From Acanthaster planci (taxonomy: Eukaryota > Echinodermata > Asteroidea > Valvatida > Acanthasteridae): DNA of 64,000 nt. The notes below the pieces were generated by a model, which did not search any database, had not been told where the DNA came from, and saw only the letters and a program-made list of their open reading frames with translations. Location of the stretch: contig NW_019091415.1 in assembly GCF_001949145.1 (NCBI RefSeq), forward strand, positions 66,787 to 130,786, given 5' to 3'. Numbering within the stretch: the stretch's first letter is position 1; the number at the start of each line of letters is the position of its first letter. Position numbers and translations under genes: made by a program. This document shows positions 47,590 through 59,299 of this stretch, piece after piece.

Positions 47590-49700
47590 AACATCTTTCA
47601 TCATCAAAATTTCAAACTGGTTCAAATGCGACAAATTATATATATCATTTTGAAGGTTATGGTGTATACTTTAATGAAATATACCGGTACTTCATTTCTA
47701 ACAACATTCAAGAATTTGGCTTTTATATGATACTGAAAAATCAGTTTTAAATACCGAGAAATTGGGGAAAATATTTCCCCTCTGAAAGATTTTTTGTTTT
47801 TTTAGCCTGATAATATTTTTTTTGTTTCAGTTTTGTTACAGTTTGAAGAGTGCCCCAATAAGTAAACAATGACAGAAATGAATTTTCATTTTCCTTTTGA
47901 AATTTTATGTAATGTCTTATTTTATAACACTTTTCTTATGTACGTTCGACACCAAAATGACAGTTTTTATATCCCCTCAGTGTACCCTTTAGCAAAAGAC
48001 TGCCAAATTTACAATACAAAGCGCAATGAGTTCCTTCTTTCTAGACATCAGCTTAACTCCTTAAATTATTTTTTTCAAATACTCAAAAATTGTGGAATCA
48101 GATGTGTATGTCCGACAACTTGTACATCCAACACTGTCAGAACCAGGCATTGCTGGCAATGCAGTGCTTTTACACTGTACAGAAACCACTACCACCTCAT
48201 TTGCATACATGGAAATAAGGCCCCAACATTTTGTACAAGTACCAAATAGGCTTCACTTTTTTTTTTTTTTAATTTGTGTAAATTTGACTATTTGGACATA
48301 CACATCCTAATACGGTTATAATTAGGGCCGAAAGCCATTCCACATGTGTCATGTGTAGACAAACGTGCTTAGCATGTATTCAGAAGTTTGATTTCACTTT
48401 GTGTTGCTCGAGGATTTAACCACTTCATGCCGGGGCATTTTTCAATGTTGATGATGCTGGGCCGGCATGACTATCATTTTTTCCGTTTTGAAAATCCTTC
48501 GCAAATTCATCATTTCATTTAACGGACGTTTATAGCCGCACCAAGTAATCTTTAGGCACTACTTTAAGTTGACAGGTGACCTTCATTGACGCCCGAGTAT
48601 TTCAGCCAGGCCTGCAGCCTTGTGAACAGAGCCCAGATCATGCGGTGTTATATAACTTTCTTTTGTTCAAGAACCTGGCTCAGTGCACTGCTGACCTCTT
48701 TTCAATAGGGGCCAGACTAGCGTGCAGCTGTGCTGTGTGGCTCATCGCAACATGGAGCGCTTTTGTCCCCAGTCGTAATCCGCTCACTCTCAATGCCCCA
48801 AACCCTAGTATACGGTTTCAAAACAAGGCTGGATTATCACCACTTTTGAGAGTGAAATGGTAATGCCAAGCAGCCTGGTCTTTCGTTCGGAGTACGGTCT
48901 TTTGTTACAGGGCCTAGTTTAAAAGGTTATAAAAATGTTTAATTTTATGTTCTAAGGCCAAAAGATCTTACAGGTACACATATGCAATTGTTCTTTAATT
49001 TGATTTATTTCTCTAAACGATTGTCAACTGTTGAAAACTTTTTTTTAGTTTGAATGTCTGACAGTACATGACTAGTTTAAATGAGCAAAATTTGCATAAA
49101 TACTTCTAGACAATATTTTCCTTCATACTGTTTCATTGAATCCCCCATCATCCAATTCCTTTCTAGTTGCTTTTGATGATTTTTGTATGGCTTGACATTT
49201 TCTTTTGGTTTGGAAAGTTTACTAAAACCTTCATGAAGGTAGAAAAATGAGACAAGCTTTGGTTTGAACTGATTTCCTTCCATTCTGAAAAGTCAGTTCG
49301 GACGTGTACGTCCGACACCAAAAAAGTACGTCTGACACCAATATAATAAATGTTTTATCTGAAAGTCACAAGATAACAAGTGTCTTGCCTTGAAGTTTAT
49401 TAACAAGGGTCTGCTGAAACTAAACACAGGAAAACTACTTCTTCAGGTCCTAGCAATTCACAGAGTTTGTGATACAAAAATGGAAACTCAAAAAATTAAC
49501 TTTCTCTGAGTACGTCTGCCACCATGGTGTTATCAGTCAGCTTCTACAAGAATAATAATTCTGAGTGAGAAATTTTGTTATTAAATGAATGTACCAACTA
49601 GCTGATGTCTGTTATCAAAATCAAAATCTGCTTCAAGATTACAAGTATAATAAAACACACTGTTGAAATGTCCAAAATGTACATACGACACCATGGAACT
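47590..49700. repeat. Dispersed repeat copy B (paired with 5.05-6.48 kb)
   Basis: It is collinear with copy A from 47600 to 48415 and again from 49120 to 49410. A piggyBac-derived MITE sits at 48420-48919. The 13-bp word TACGTCCGACACC or close variants occurs at 47941, 48107, 48123, 49307, 49327, 49511 and 49680. It has no transposase, unlike the sequence next to copy A. Confidence 0.8.
48420..48919. mobile_element. piggyBac-derived MITE, right end missing
   Basis: It follows TTAA at 48416-48419 and starts CCACTTCATGCCGGGG. Family blocks are present (CTCTTTTCAATAGGGGCCAG, GTAATCCGCTCACTC, GTCTTTTGTTACAGGGCC). The last ~80 bp with the right terminus are absent. Its left flank (TGTTGCTCGAGGATTTAA) matches copy A at about 6040, where no MITE is present. 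Confidence 0.85.
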
Positions 49701-52455
49701 GCCCAAAAATATTAATTTTGGCCGTTCAGCAGAATATTTTTCCTTGAAAAAAGTGAATAAATTTTTGCAGAAGAAGTTGTTAATAAATTTTAAGGCCTGG
49801 AAAATGCTATTTTTCATAATTTAATGCCAAGAGAAGGAGGTGAAAACATTATTTAATTTATCCAAGGCTGTACAACAAATTCTGGCTAGCGGCCAGGCAG
49901 AGTCCAGGAGGAGCTTGAAGGGGCCCAGGATTTCCCATGGTGATGCTCTTCCTTGGCAACAGCGGCATAACTCTGGGACTGTACAAGCATACTGTATCCT
50001 ACCAATGGCTGCTTTACTTGCCAAGAATGCCTAGTAATTAGCTGAAGATTTACGCGGGCATCTTCAAAGATAGCCAGCGTGACCCCAATACTTAAAAAGA
50101 TAAATTCTGTCTTGTCACAAATCAGTGATATTTTAGGCCACCTGTTTGATTAATTTAAAGACACAAACTGTATGCTGCCAAGTTGGCCAAATTTTCTTAT
50201 ATGTTCTTTTATGCAAAGTAAGGTGCGGTCCTGTATGGTTCACACAAGCATTGGTACACACCAGGCATGGGGACCTGAATAGTGTTTTATAGTGCCTGCT
50301 AACTGAGGTGTTGTCCAGCAGTGGTAGCCTTAAATACAGGCCTGTGGTGCAACAGCACAAGTTTGAGTGATAGCTCTGAAGCCAGAATTTTATGCCAGTG
50401 TTGAAGGTAGCCATAAGTTGGGAGAGCGATTTGCTGCCCCAAATTTTGAGGAGAAAAGTTTAAAGAGAAAAGGCAGGCTGTGACAATTTGCAGTGTGCTG
50501 TAAGATCTCAGGAGCCAGTATATACTGTAAGTGTTCTTTTTAATAATTTTCTAATATTTAACCATTATTTTTTGGTCTGGTCTATGTAAGTGCTATTACT
50601 TTATATATCTGTGACAATGGGGAGTTTAAAAGCAAATTTTAGTGACCGTTTTAATAATGAAGTTTCTCCTTTTGGGTATGGGAAATTAGTACAGTGGAAT
50701 GCCTCTATAATGAACGAGATGGGGTCCACGCTAAATGTTCGGTACAGCGGTCGTTCGGTATAGCGAATTTAACTGCTGAACGTCTCGTTGCCGTGTTGAA
50801 TAGCCCCCTCTCTTGTCTAACCGAAGTGCACCCTCTTGTTATACCTTGGTTTGCTGTTTTCGTGATGTTTTGCCGTTGCATTCAAGTTTAAGGTTTCTAG
50901 AAATGTATCTGTTAATTATTTTTGTTTTTTAATTAAACTTAATGTAATATGGTTAAATGGTGCATAAATGTTTGCCGTAAGATATACATGTTTATTAGCG
51001 AACATGGGTATGATTATTCAATATTTCAGGGCTCCTTATTATGGAGTCGGGGCTCCTTATTATGGAGTCGGAGCTCCCGTAATTGGCCCTTGTTGAATAC
51101 CATGACACGATCAAGCCAGGTCCTATATTGGCCGGACAGGGACAGCAAGTCCGCCGCAAGGGACACAGCTACCTACCTGCCTTTTGGTCTACTTAGTCAA
51201 GCCCCGACTCACCTGCATCATCCTCAAAGGATCGGCTGAGAGTCATGTAACATCGGCGCATCGGACAAGTGACCAACTCTCTCTTTGAACTATCCGAATT
51301 TGGGCTAGTAATAATTGTTAACCAGCCCACCAGCCTTCTAGTTTCTATGAAACCCATTTTTTTTAAACTGTTAACCTTCTGTATTTTGCTTCCCCTTCAT
51401 CAAATTGTTTTTATGGTTTGTATATTTGTAAATAAATTAATTTCCATTGAATTTTGAAGTTAAATTATCTGTTTGAGTGGACTGCGTAATTTACCATGCA
51501 CAGATTGCGTGTCAGAAAGTAGGGGGACCCGGGCTTGTCATATGTCAAATGAAACAATAGAGCTGTCAATCACTCCTCAGAAGATTTATTTTCCAGCAGA
51601 GCTGGGGTGGATTTATTCTAGAATTTTTTATCTTTGGGATTTGCGGAGCCACTTGCAAACAGTCATTTAGTCCCAAGGTAGTTTTTTTGGTGTATTGGCA
51701 CCAATTAAAAATCATAATATTAAGTACTATAACAGCCACTTTTTTTGGTTTGATGTTTAGACAAATTAAATCTTGGGAACGGTACTTAAGGGTTTGACAA
51801 GACTAACCTGCTCTAAGCCTGAGTTTTCGAGAGCTCCTGAAGTGTCGACTTTCACAACATCTTTTGAAAATAAAAATTAACCCAGATTGCATCAATTGAG
51901 CTTTGTGAAACCTTCAACAGTTAGTTCCATTTAAATATCCAGGAAAATCTCTCTAACGGATTTAATTGTTTCATTGAAACGGTTAAACGTTTAAACTTAC
52001 TGTCATGACCCTTACTGTCATGGAAAAGTTTTCCTCCAGACATATCCAAAACAGCTCGCAGTCAGAGGCAATAACGTGGATGACGAATGCAAACGGTCTG
52101 TTGTCCGCCTAATGTCATTTCCTTCTTTACCCGAAAATGCAGCTGTGCACCTCATATAAATGGGGGAAATCATGGAATGTAATGGTCGGTGATGGTACTT
52201 TTAATAGTACCATACAATGGTCAAGTGCTTTGAGGAAAAAAGTAAATTTTAAGAAAGCATTTATGGAAGACCCATTTTGGGGGGATGAATTCACTGGCCA
52301 TTCATTGTTGTTCAAACCAAGAGAAAAATAAAAGTAGCAAGGGAATAAAATCAGGAGAGTATTCCAAATAAAATTTTCTGAGGAGCTTTCATCCAACCAA
52401 AGATTGACAGCTGACTGACATCCATGTATTACAATTGTTCCAGTAGACTTGGTTG
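49701..52455. other. LAR intron with minor repeats
   Basis: At 50693 a sequence beginning CAGTGGAATGCCTCTATAA, with GTTCGGTACAGCGG and TCGTTCGGTATAGCG, resembles one terminus of a pogo/Tigger-type element; the opposite end was not found. A 21-bp unit (GCTCCTTATTATGGAGTCGG) is duplicated at 51029-51070. No gene is recognised. Confidence 0.45.
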
Positions 52456-52459
52456 TGTC

Positions 52460-53235
52460 TTCTGATTGACAGCCCGCCTTGGCATTTCTTTTCCCGAACA
52501 CCCAACCCGCAAAAAAAATTAACACTTCCCTCCTTGGCATTTTCTATCCTAATCTAGATCACCTGTGGTTTTTATTATTTTTCAGAGCACCCAACCCACC
52601 AAAAATATAAATTCTTTTCCCCCTCGGCATTAAAGGTTTATTTTTTTTTCTGCACCCGTCTCTTTTTATTCGGAGCAGCCAACCTACCAATAATATTAAT
52701 TCTTCACTCCTCGGCATTTCTTTTCTATCCAAACCTAGACCACGTGTGGTTTTTAAAGTTTCCTGGCACCTCACTTTTTTTTATTCGGAGCACCTAACCA
52801 GCCAATAATATTAATTCTTCCTTCCCAACCTCAGCATTCATTTTCTATCCGCATTTTGACCACTTGTGGTTTTTATTTTTTTCCTAGCATCACTGCAATT
52901 TTTTTTTCGAGCATCCATTCCAACCCATCAAAATATATTCACTCTTTCCTCCTCGGCATGTATTTTCTATCCACACCTAGACCACTTGTGGTTTTTATTT
53001 TTTCCCAGCACCGCTGCATTTTTTATTTGGAGCATCTATCCCAACCCATCAAAATAAATTCTTTCCGCCTTGGCATTTTTTTCTGTCCAAACCAAGAGGT
53101 GGTCTTTATTTGTTTTTCCTGTACCTGTTCACATTTTTCCCCTTATTCCCAGCACCCAACCGGTCAAAATATATTATTTCTTTCCTCCTCAACATTTTTT
53201 CATCCAAACCTTGACCACGAGGGTTTTTATTAAGA
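52460..53235. repeat. Minisatellite array, ~120-bp unit, about six copies
   Basis: The landmark GACCACTTGTGGTTTTTAT or a variant recurs at about 52557, 52738, 52858, 52978, 53085 and 53214. Each unit also has a pyrimidine-rich part, AGCACCCAACCCA-like text and CCTCGGCATTTTCTATCC. Most spacings are near 120 bp; one is near 180 and contains a partial unit. The units have diverged. It lies in a LAR intron, 415 bp from the FN3 exon at 53650. Confidence 0.85.
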
Positions 53236-53649
53236 AAGTATAAAATGTGGGAAGTCGGTACACTAAAGGGACAGAATGAGCGTTTATAAGAGGGAAGAAA
53301 AAAATCTTATCGAACCAAACACTGTTGACACTTACTCAGCCAAGGCTCAAGAACAGCTTGTATGCATGTTCTTTGCATCTTTGTTGTGCCGTTCTCCCAC
53401 ACACAGGAACGGCCAATTAACATAACAATACTCTCTGAATCACTCATGCGAGGGAACGGGCAGGAACGCGTTCCAAAGTGCTCTTTGGAATGGGGATGAA
53501 CGGGAGGGCGTGCATTTTTGATCCAGTCCCTAATTTGAGACAACATGCAGAATCAACACAGTGACACCTTTTCTGACAGATCAACATCAACACTGGTAGC
53601 ACAGTGAATACCTGGAGAAGAAAGGTGAAACGTAATAAACATTACTCAC

Positions 53650-53943
53650 GAAGTGGTGGAGTGATCAGAATCACCGTTGTTCCATATGGACCTGAGCCAA
53701 CTTGAGTATGAGCTCGAACTTTGAAGACATACTGTGTGTTGGGTTTCAAGTTGGTTAAGGTGACTATAGTATCAACAGTGTCACTGATAAACTCCTGTCC
53801 TGGGTCTTCTTCCAAGTAATAGAGTATACTATAGAGTGTGATGTCTCCATTACTCTCCTCATCTGATGGCCTGGACCAAGACAACTGTACAGATGTACTA
53901 GTTAATGCTTTCCCAGTGAAGTTTTGTGGTGCACCTGTAGGTT
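53650..53943 (-). CDS. LAR-type receptor phosphatase, one complete FN3 domain
   Basis: The exon reads (K)PTGAPQNFTGKALTSTSVQL, SWSRPSDEESNGDITLYSI and LTNLKPNTQYVFKVRAHTQV, then GSGPYGTTVILITPPL. In LAR proteins the seventh FN3 domain has the same pattern (GxPQN, W.PP, RNG.I..Y, LTGLKPDTxYDxKVRAxTSxGSGP). The acceptor TTTGTTAG|AA and the donor CTTC|GTGAGT are both phase 1 and the length is 294 bp, so it is a symmetric exon. NFT is a possible glycosylation site. Confidence 0.92.
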
Positions 53944-54539
53944 CTAACAAATAAGGTATACACAGAAATGGTTCAAACATTTTTAGGCAATATTCGAAGA
54001 AAGTCATAATGTTGATCAAACTGGGTAAAATATGAATGGTGAAAGACCTTTACATGATGAAAGAGCTTCAAATTTAACTGTTAATGCTTAATTTACAAAC
54101 ACTTATGATTGGTTAGTCTTTTTTGCATTTTTACAGTAATTAAATAGCAAGTATAAGACTGCAATAAAAGAAATGTTTTAGTGTAAACATTTAAAATTCT
54201 ACATGACAGGACAGGTGTGTTTTGACCAGGTTTGATGAAGATGAAACCTTTGAAAGCAGCCATCACACTGTAAGAAGAACTGTGTACAAAGTCTATGAGT
54301 TTTAAAACACAAAAAAGAAGAGGAAACCTTTTTCAGACTATGCAAAAAAACGCACATGGGACGAAACATGATGCTTAACTCTGCCCAGCCTATATATGTA
54401 AATTTCCCAAGTGCCTATTACAATTCACAGAAAAGATCTATTCTACCCTTGACCCTCTACAATGTACTGTGGTCCCACCGCCATGTTCTTCGTCCTTTTC
54501 GAAGCAGTAAGGTCACCAGAGTGGTAAGGTCTGCAGAAA

Positions 54540-55375
54540 GGCCTGACGCTCTGAAGGATTACTGGACAACGTCCAGCACGTCAAGTGAAGACCCTCCAAA
54601 GCTTGTGGAAGAGCCACCAATTGGGCTGACGGAAGGACCAACGGCTGTCATACCAGAAATCTTGGCAACCAGGGTTAGCGAGGCCAGAATGGGGTGACAA
54701 GGAGGATCCGACATGGCTCCCTTTCTATCTTGGACAGGACTCGTGGGATGAGGGTAATTGGAGGAAAGGCGTACACAAGAAGGCCCGACCAGTCGATCTG
54801 TAGGGCATCTGTCGCCCATGCCCGCGGGTGAGAGAACCTGGATCAGAACGTCAGGTGATGGGCATTGTCGCCAGATGCAATAGGAGGACACTCCAACATT
54901 TGGATGAAAAGTCCACTCTGTCAGTCGGACGGTACCCTGAGAGAGTGCATCTGCCATGTCGTTGCGGGTTCCTGCTATGTGGTCGGCTTGGAGGGTGATG
55001 CCTTGATCGTTTGTCTACATGAAGAGCTGCCACGCAAGGGCGGAGAGTTGGGGAGAGCAAGTGCCGCCCTGATAATTGATGTACGCCACTGCAGTGGAGT
55101 TGTCGCTCTAGACTCGAATGGAACGACTTACTTGGTATTGTCGAAAGTGGCAAAGAGTGTTAACACTGTTGAAGTTCCAACACAATGATGTGTTTGTCCC
55201 GAGCGAAGTGTCCCAGACCCCGGAGGCATGGAGTGAAGGCTCCCCATCCGAATAGCGACACGTCCATCATCATAGTTACATCTGGACCTAGAGGTACGAA
55301 AGGATGGTTCACCACCGCAGGCAATTGCGTAGGAAGGTCGGCCCACATGTTCATCTGTAAAATCTTGATAAGAGA
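54540..55375 (-). pseudogene. DIRS-type RNase H and downstream domain, decayed
   Basis: Minus-strand frames read VTMMMDVSLFGWGAFTP, then HIIVLELQQC, then ACINYQGGT near 55.09 kb, HIAGTRNDMADALSQG near 54.95 kb and LTEWTFHPNV. A shifted frame continues with WATDALQIDWSGLLVYAFPP and LIPRVLSKIERE. This is the standard order of the DIRS RNase H and its C-terminal extension (TDAS..GWGA, IN.LEL, HIPG..N..AD.LSR, TEW.L, Y.FPP..LLPRVL). Frame changes and stops show decay. Confidence 0.8.
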
Positions 55376-55381
55376 TTAGAG

Positions 55382-56545
55382 TCAGTTAACTCGAAACTCC
55401 ACTTACCTCAAAGAATAATTAATTCCCGCCAAAAGAATAGGCTTTTATGTACAAAAACATATCCGTAACTCGAACTGCTCACATTGCCGGATTCGTTTAC
55501 CTCAAAGTTTTTGTGTAGCAGATCCAAAAGAAACCGCCGCCAAAATACTTCCAGAAAGTGTATACAGAATGCGGGTCTAGTTTTGAATCATTTCTGACAT
55601 GCTTATTTCGTCTTTTCACACGGGAACACTAGCAAGCGTGTTACAATGATGATCGATCTACACACATAAACCACACTGTGACCGCAAAATCTGACTTGCA
55701 GGAATTGGCCCAATTGTTACCAAGGGCCCATTGTAGCCAGTGCGTCAGCAGGCCAACTGATGGCTCTTTGCAGTGGTAGCGGCAATGCATCGGAGATCTT
55801 TGTGTATGCCGCACGCGTAACACGTACGGAAGTTAAGTCTGGCCTAATGGTCTGGTCCAACTGCTTGCGCTTGCCTGTGCGATGGCTGCCCAATTAGAGC
55901 CACAAACCACAGCATGCTCACATGCAGTGGACCAACCACGTGACTGCAATGCAGAGCTTTTGCATAGCTAAATCTCACTGCCAAAAAGTAAACAAAAGTT
56001 TGAAAATAAAGAACGAATAACAAAAACATAAAAACAGACACCAATAGCATTTTTGTTTTTACGAAAATTTACTGAAGCGCAAAATGTTGCGCCCTCATGT
56101 GATGAAAAAAGTCGTCTGAGTCATCGGGAAACCCCGCCTGAGTACGCATGTGCAAGGCGCTGCGTTGCGGTGCGGTATCAGAAATGGGAACACCACAAAG
56201 CGTCACATGCACAAGTCAAAAGAAAGATTTGCCACACAAAGGTATACAGTTTAAATGATTTACAGTACATGTAATGTGTTATTTATCAGCTGATTGACAA
56301 CAAAAGTCCTCTGCAAAAATTTCTTCCTATAAACAAGTATAAAATAACCCCAATGTCATTTCAAAAGTCATCGTAGGGAGATTTATGGTAACTGTGCGTC
56401 AGCATATAGGTACATGTTATGATTCACATCGTAATAATGACTTAACTTCAAAAGAAATTGGGACCCTCTTTTTGCTCAAATTTCGGATAACTCAAATTTT
56501 TTGTCCATTCCCCAGAGATTCGAGGTATCAAGATTTTACTGTATA
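55382..56545. mobile_element. Possible pogo-like non-autonomous element inside the DIRS-like element
   Basis: The left end reads TAGAGTCAGTTAACTCGAAA and the right end, in complement, TACAGTAAAATCTTGATACC then TCGAATC. CAGT-starting ends with CTCGAA words next to TA are usual for pogo/Tigger elements. The two ends match only in part, and no transposase was seen. It occupies the place where the DIRS reverse-transcriptase core should be. Confidence 0.4.
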
Positions 56546-57129
56546 TAAAATGAATACATGTAATAAGCCCTGTTACATTATACTATGTTGGAAGTGGCCA
56601 TTTGTATCCTGGAGTTGGAAGACTATGGCCATATCGTAACATGCATGGGGAATTAGGGTTATTCCGCATGCACTGCAAAAATAGAAATGCTGCAGGTAAG
56701 GAGCGCCCGCTCCATGAATTAAGTATCCAAATATCCTATTTCATTCTACATCTATCTCGGCCTTATAACCTTTCCATTTACTCGTCGGAACAGAGTACGA
56801 ATGGCTGAATGGTGAAGTTGACACATGCTTGCCAATTCCGTCTTTCATTTCGATTACGCAGGGTGCAGTCAGCAAGGCAACCATGGCAAACTTATAAACA
56901 AACTTGTGCGGCGCGGATAGTAGGCACACTGTTGTCCACCCTCATAACATTCACAGTATACACACTTTAGACAAGCCCACTGCAGAAGAACTCATGTCCG
57001 GAAAGCAATGTGGGGCGTGGCCAGGCCAAATATATGGAGCGTTGGGAATATATAGATGAAAAGAGCATGAAGTGATGTAAAATTTGGTGAATTAGGACAC
57101 CTGAGACGTGGATACTGAATTGAATGGCG

Positions 57130-57300
57130 TGATCACCCGTCAGAGATAGAGGGGAGTCTGTCTGGAAGATAGCGGTTGATTTTATAAGCCTTAGTGCCTC
57201 CGATGACAAAGTTGCAGATAAAGGAGGGCTCAATAGGTCTGCAAGTAAGGCGATGACAGCAGCGGTGAGTGGCATTCGAGAACCAGTTCTGTTGCATGAA
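57130..57300 (-). pseudogene. DIRS-type reverse transcriptase lead-in, decayed
   Basis: The minus strand encodes HSPLLSSPYLQTY and, one frame over, PSFICNFVIGGTKAYKINRY. This resembles the TPL...L...L..HP...FV..LI.GF..GF.IG start of DIRS-type reverse transcriptases. It is upstream of RNase H on the same strand, as expected. Confidence 0.5.
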
Positions 57301-58960
57301 AAGTGGTCGGTGAAGAGCCCACATAGTTAGGTGGCGCTTCTGAATGAGCTGCCCACGGGACCAATGGGGCGACAGCCTGAGGTGTTGTAACTTCAAAGTC
57401 ACACGTGACTGAACCGCTGTGAAGTTTGTCTGACAGCTGAAGTTCATGGCATGCGGTGGTCGCTGTAGCTGACCAGGGAGGCATGGGGCTGCTCCGGTGT
57501 GTAGACTGGTGAGCCATACTAATGAATACACACCCCCACGGTAGGCACTGGTCATAGGGAGACCGCAAGAGGACTTCAGAGTGCGGGAACTGGGGTGAGG
57601 GAGTAAGTTTACTTGCCCCCAAGTGCAGCGCCCAACAGACAGAGTCGTGTCAATCCTGGGCCGGATCCCACTGAAAAAATTGGTCTGGCTGGAGAACAGA
57701 GGCCACTTCCACCTCCAAAGGCACCCCTTGTGAGGGAGGAGGAATAGCCAGGAGGGGATCCAGGTCAGGCTTCATTGCCACTGGCTGAGGCTTTGAGTCT
57801 ACCTTGCGGGTGACAGAAGTTTAGGCCTCTGAGAGGGACTGAAGGGTCGCCACCCATGGGGGCGGATCCGGATCAGAGCAGCATTTCCTCTTAGCCATGG
57901 ATCCAGCCAGTCATATCCTGGGAGGAACGTCCCAAGTCAGGATCAGCGGCCCCATGTCCAGAGTCCATCCGCAGAGCAGAGGTCATAATAGGACAGTGGA
58001 TGGGGTGTGGTGGACAAAAGTCCCAGCAGTGTAGCAGTAGAAAGGGCTAGCATCATCTGATGTAACAGGTTTGCCCGCAGTTGAGGCGGTGGAGCAGGCT
58101 AGTCAGCCATGGAACCTGTTGTCCGCTTGGAGGGGGTTAACTGGCCCAGTTTCCAAACGGGCATCACCCGGCAAGCAGTACGCAGTGAGGGACCCGCAGT
58201 GAGCGGACCGTCGCCCCATGAGCCCCACTGGGCCATCGCTATGTAGGGTCACTTGGGATGTGGCCGGCAGTGATAGTCAGTACCCGTAGCACCGAGAAGA
58301 AACAGCTCGTTAGGCTTTGGGTCCTTGATGACCAAGGGTAACGTAAGCTTGGCCCGACCAGTAGGCCTGGGTGCCTAGTAGTCGTCAGTGATCAAGGGTG
58401 AAGTTGCGGCAGCTGCTTGCTCAACCTGATCAATTCCAGCCATGGTTATCAGTGATCAAGGGTAATGTTGCAGCAACTGCTCGATTAATATAAGGGTCCG
58501 GGGTATCTTGCGGCAGCTGCTCACTCAACCCCAGCCCAATTCATTCCACTGGGTCTCTCCCCGTCATGGCCGTTACTCTAGGATAACGCACACCGCACCA
58601 CAAAGGAGCGAGGCAGCCCACCAGCCCCACTCCACGGCCAGACCAATACAGTGTTGGGCCGTTATTGTTCGAATCCACGCACCACATTGAGAACAAAGGG
58701 CTGCCCGCTAACCCTGTTCAACGGTCATATACATTTACAACACAATACAATTGTAGGTCACACCCAAACTTGTAGATAATGCACAAAAAAATTGGCAGAA
58801 ATGAAAAAAAAAAGTACGAAAAACAAAGAAAAGCACTCTTACCTATAGATCAGAAAACACTCTTTATTAGTACTCAGGAATCAAGTCAATTCACAAACAC
58901 GAAAGGGTACGGAAATCGCAACTCCGAAAATACCATAAAGACACGTCCGTTAATTGAAGG
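57301..58960 (-). other. G+C-rich region, probable ORF1 (gag) of the DIRS-like element
   Basis: The segment is G+C-rich and lies between the right inverted repeat and the polymerase on the minus strand, the position of ORF1. Open frames at 57230-57622 show no recognised motif. A short imperfect tandem, CAGTGATCAAGGGT followed by GTTGCGGCAGCTGCT-like text, occurs at about 58386 and 58449, and its second half recurs at 58509. Confidence 0.35.
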
Positions 58961-59200
58961 CACTGAGAAAAGAAGGATGAACATGGCGGCAGGACTGCAG
59001 TGCATTGTGGGGGGTCAACGGGCAGAATACCCAATCAAGTCTTTTCAGCAAATTGTAGTAGGCACTTGGGAAATTTGCATGTGTAGGCTGGGCAGGGGTA
59101 TGTGAACGCAGGAGACCAGAAAATTTAGTTATATTTAAAACCAGTAACAGAATCCTGTGTCTCTTTCACAAGCTGCAATATCTGCCAGTTCTAAACTTAC

Positions 59201-59293
59201 TTCCTTCTGGCGTGACAAGATCAAACTCTGCTGGAAGACCATATCCCTCACTGTTCTTGGCAGCCAATGTGAAGAAATATCTCTTTCCTTTAT
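59201..59293 (-). CDS. LAR-type receptor phosphatase, end of an FN3 domain
   Basis: The 93-bp exon encodes (x)KGKRYFFTLAAKNSEGYGLP then AEFDLVTPEG. It matches the end of the sixth FN3 domain in LAR proteins (KGTxYxFRLAAKNxxGxGE....TPE). The acceptor TTTTCCTACCAG|AT and the donor GGAA|GTAAGT are both phase 1, and the following exon starts in phase 1. The first half of this domain was not found to the right within the window, so it lies beyond 64 kb or was missed. Confidence 0.88.
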
Positions 59294-59299
59294 CTGGTA

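Larger units (their letters stand above)
54382..59097 (-). mobile_element. DIRS-like element with inverted terminal repeats, decayed
   Basis: The left end (54382-54505) and the right end (58965-59097) are inverted copies sharing CTGCCCAGCCTA, AAATTTCCCAAGTGCCTA and CCGCCATGTTC. On the minus strand the interior encodes DIRS-type polymerase remains: the reverse-transcriptase lead-in near 57.15-57.29 kb and RNase H at 55.38-54.54 kb. The RT core between them is missing and that space holds a pogo-like insertion. No tyrosine-recombinase segment was recognised. No target duplication was resolved, consistent with the YR mechanism. Confidence 0.65.
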
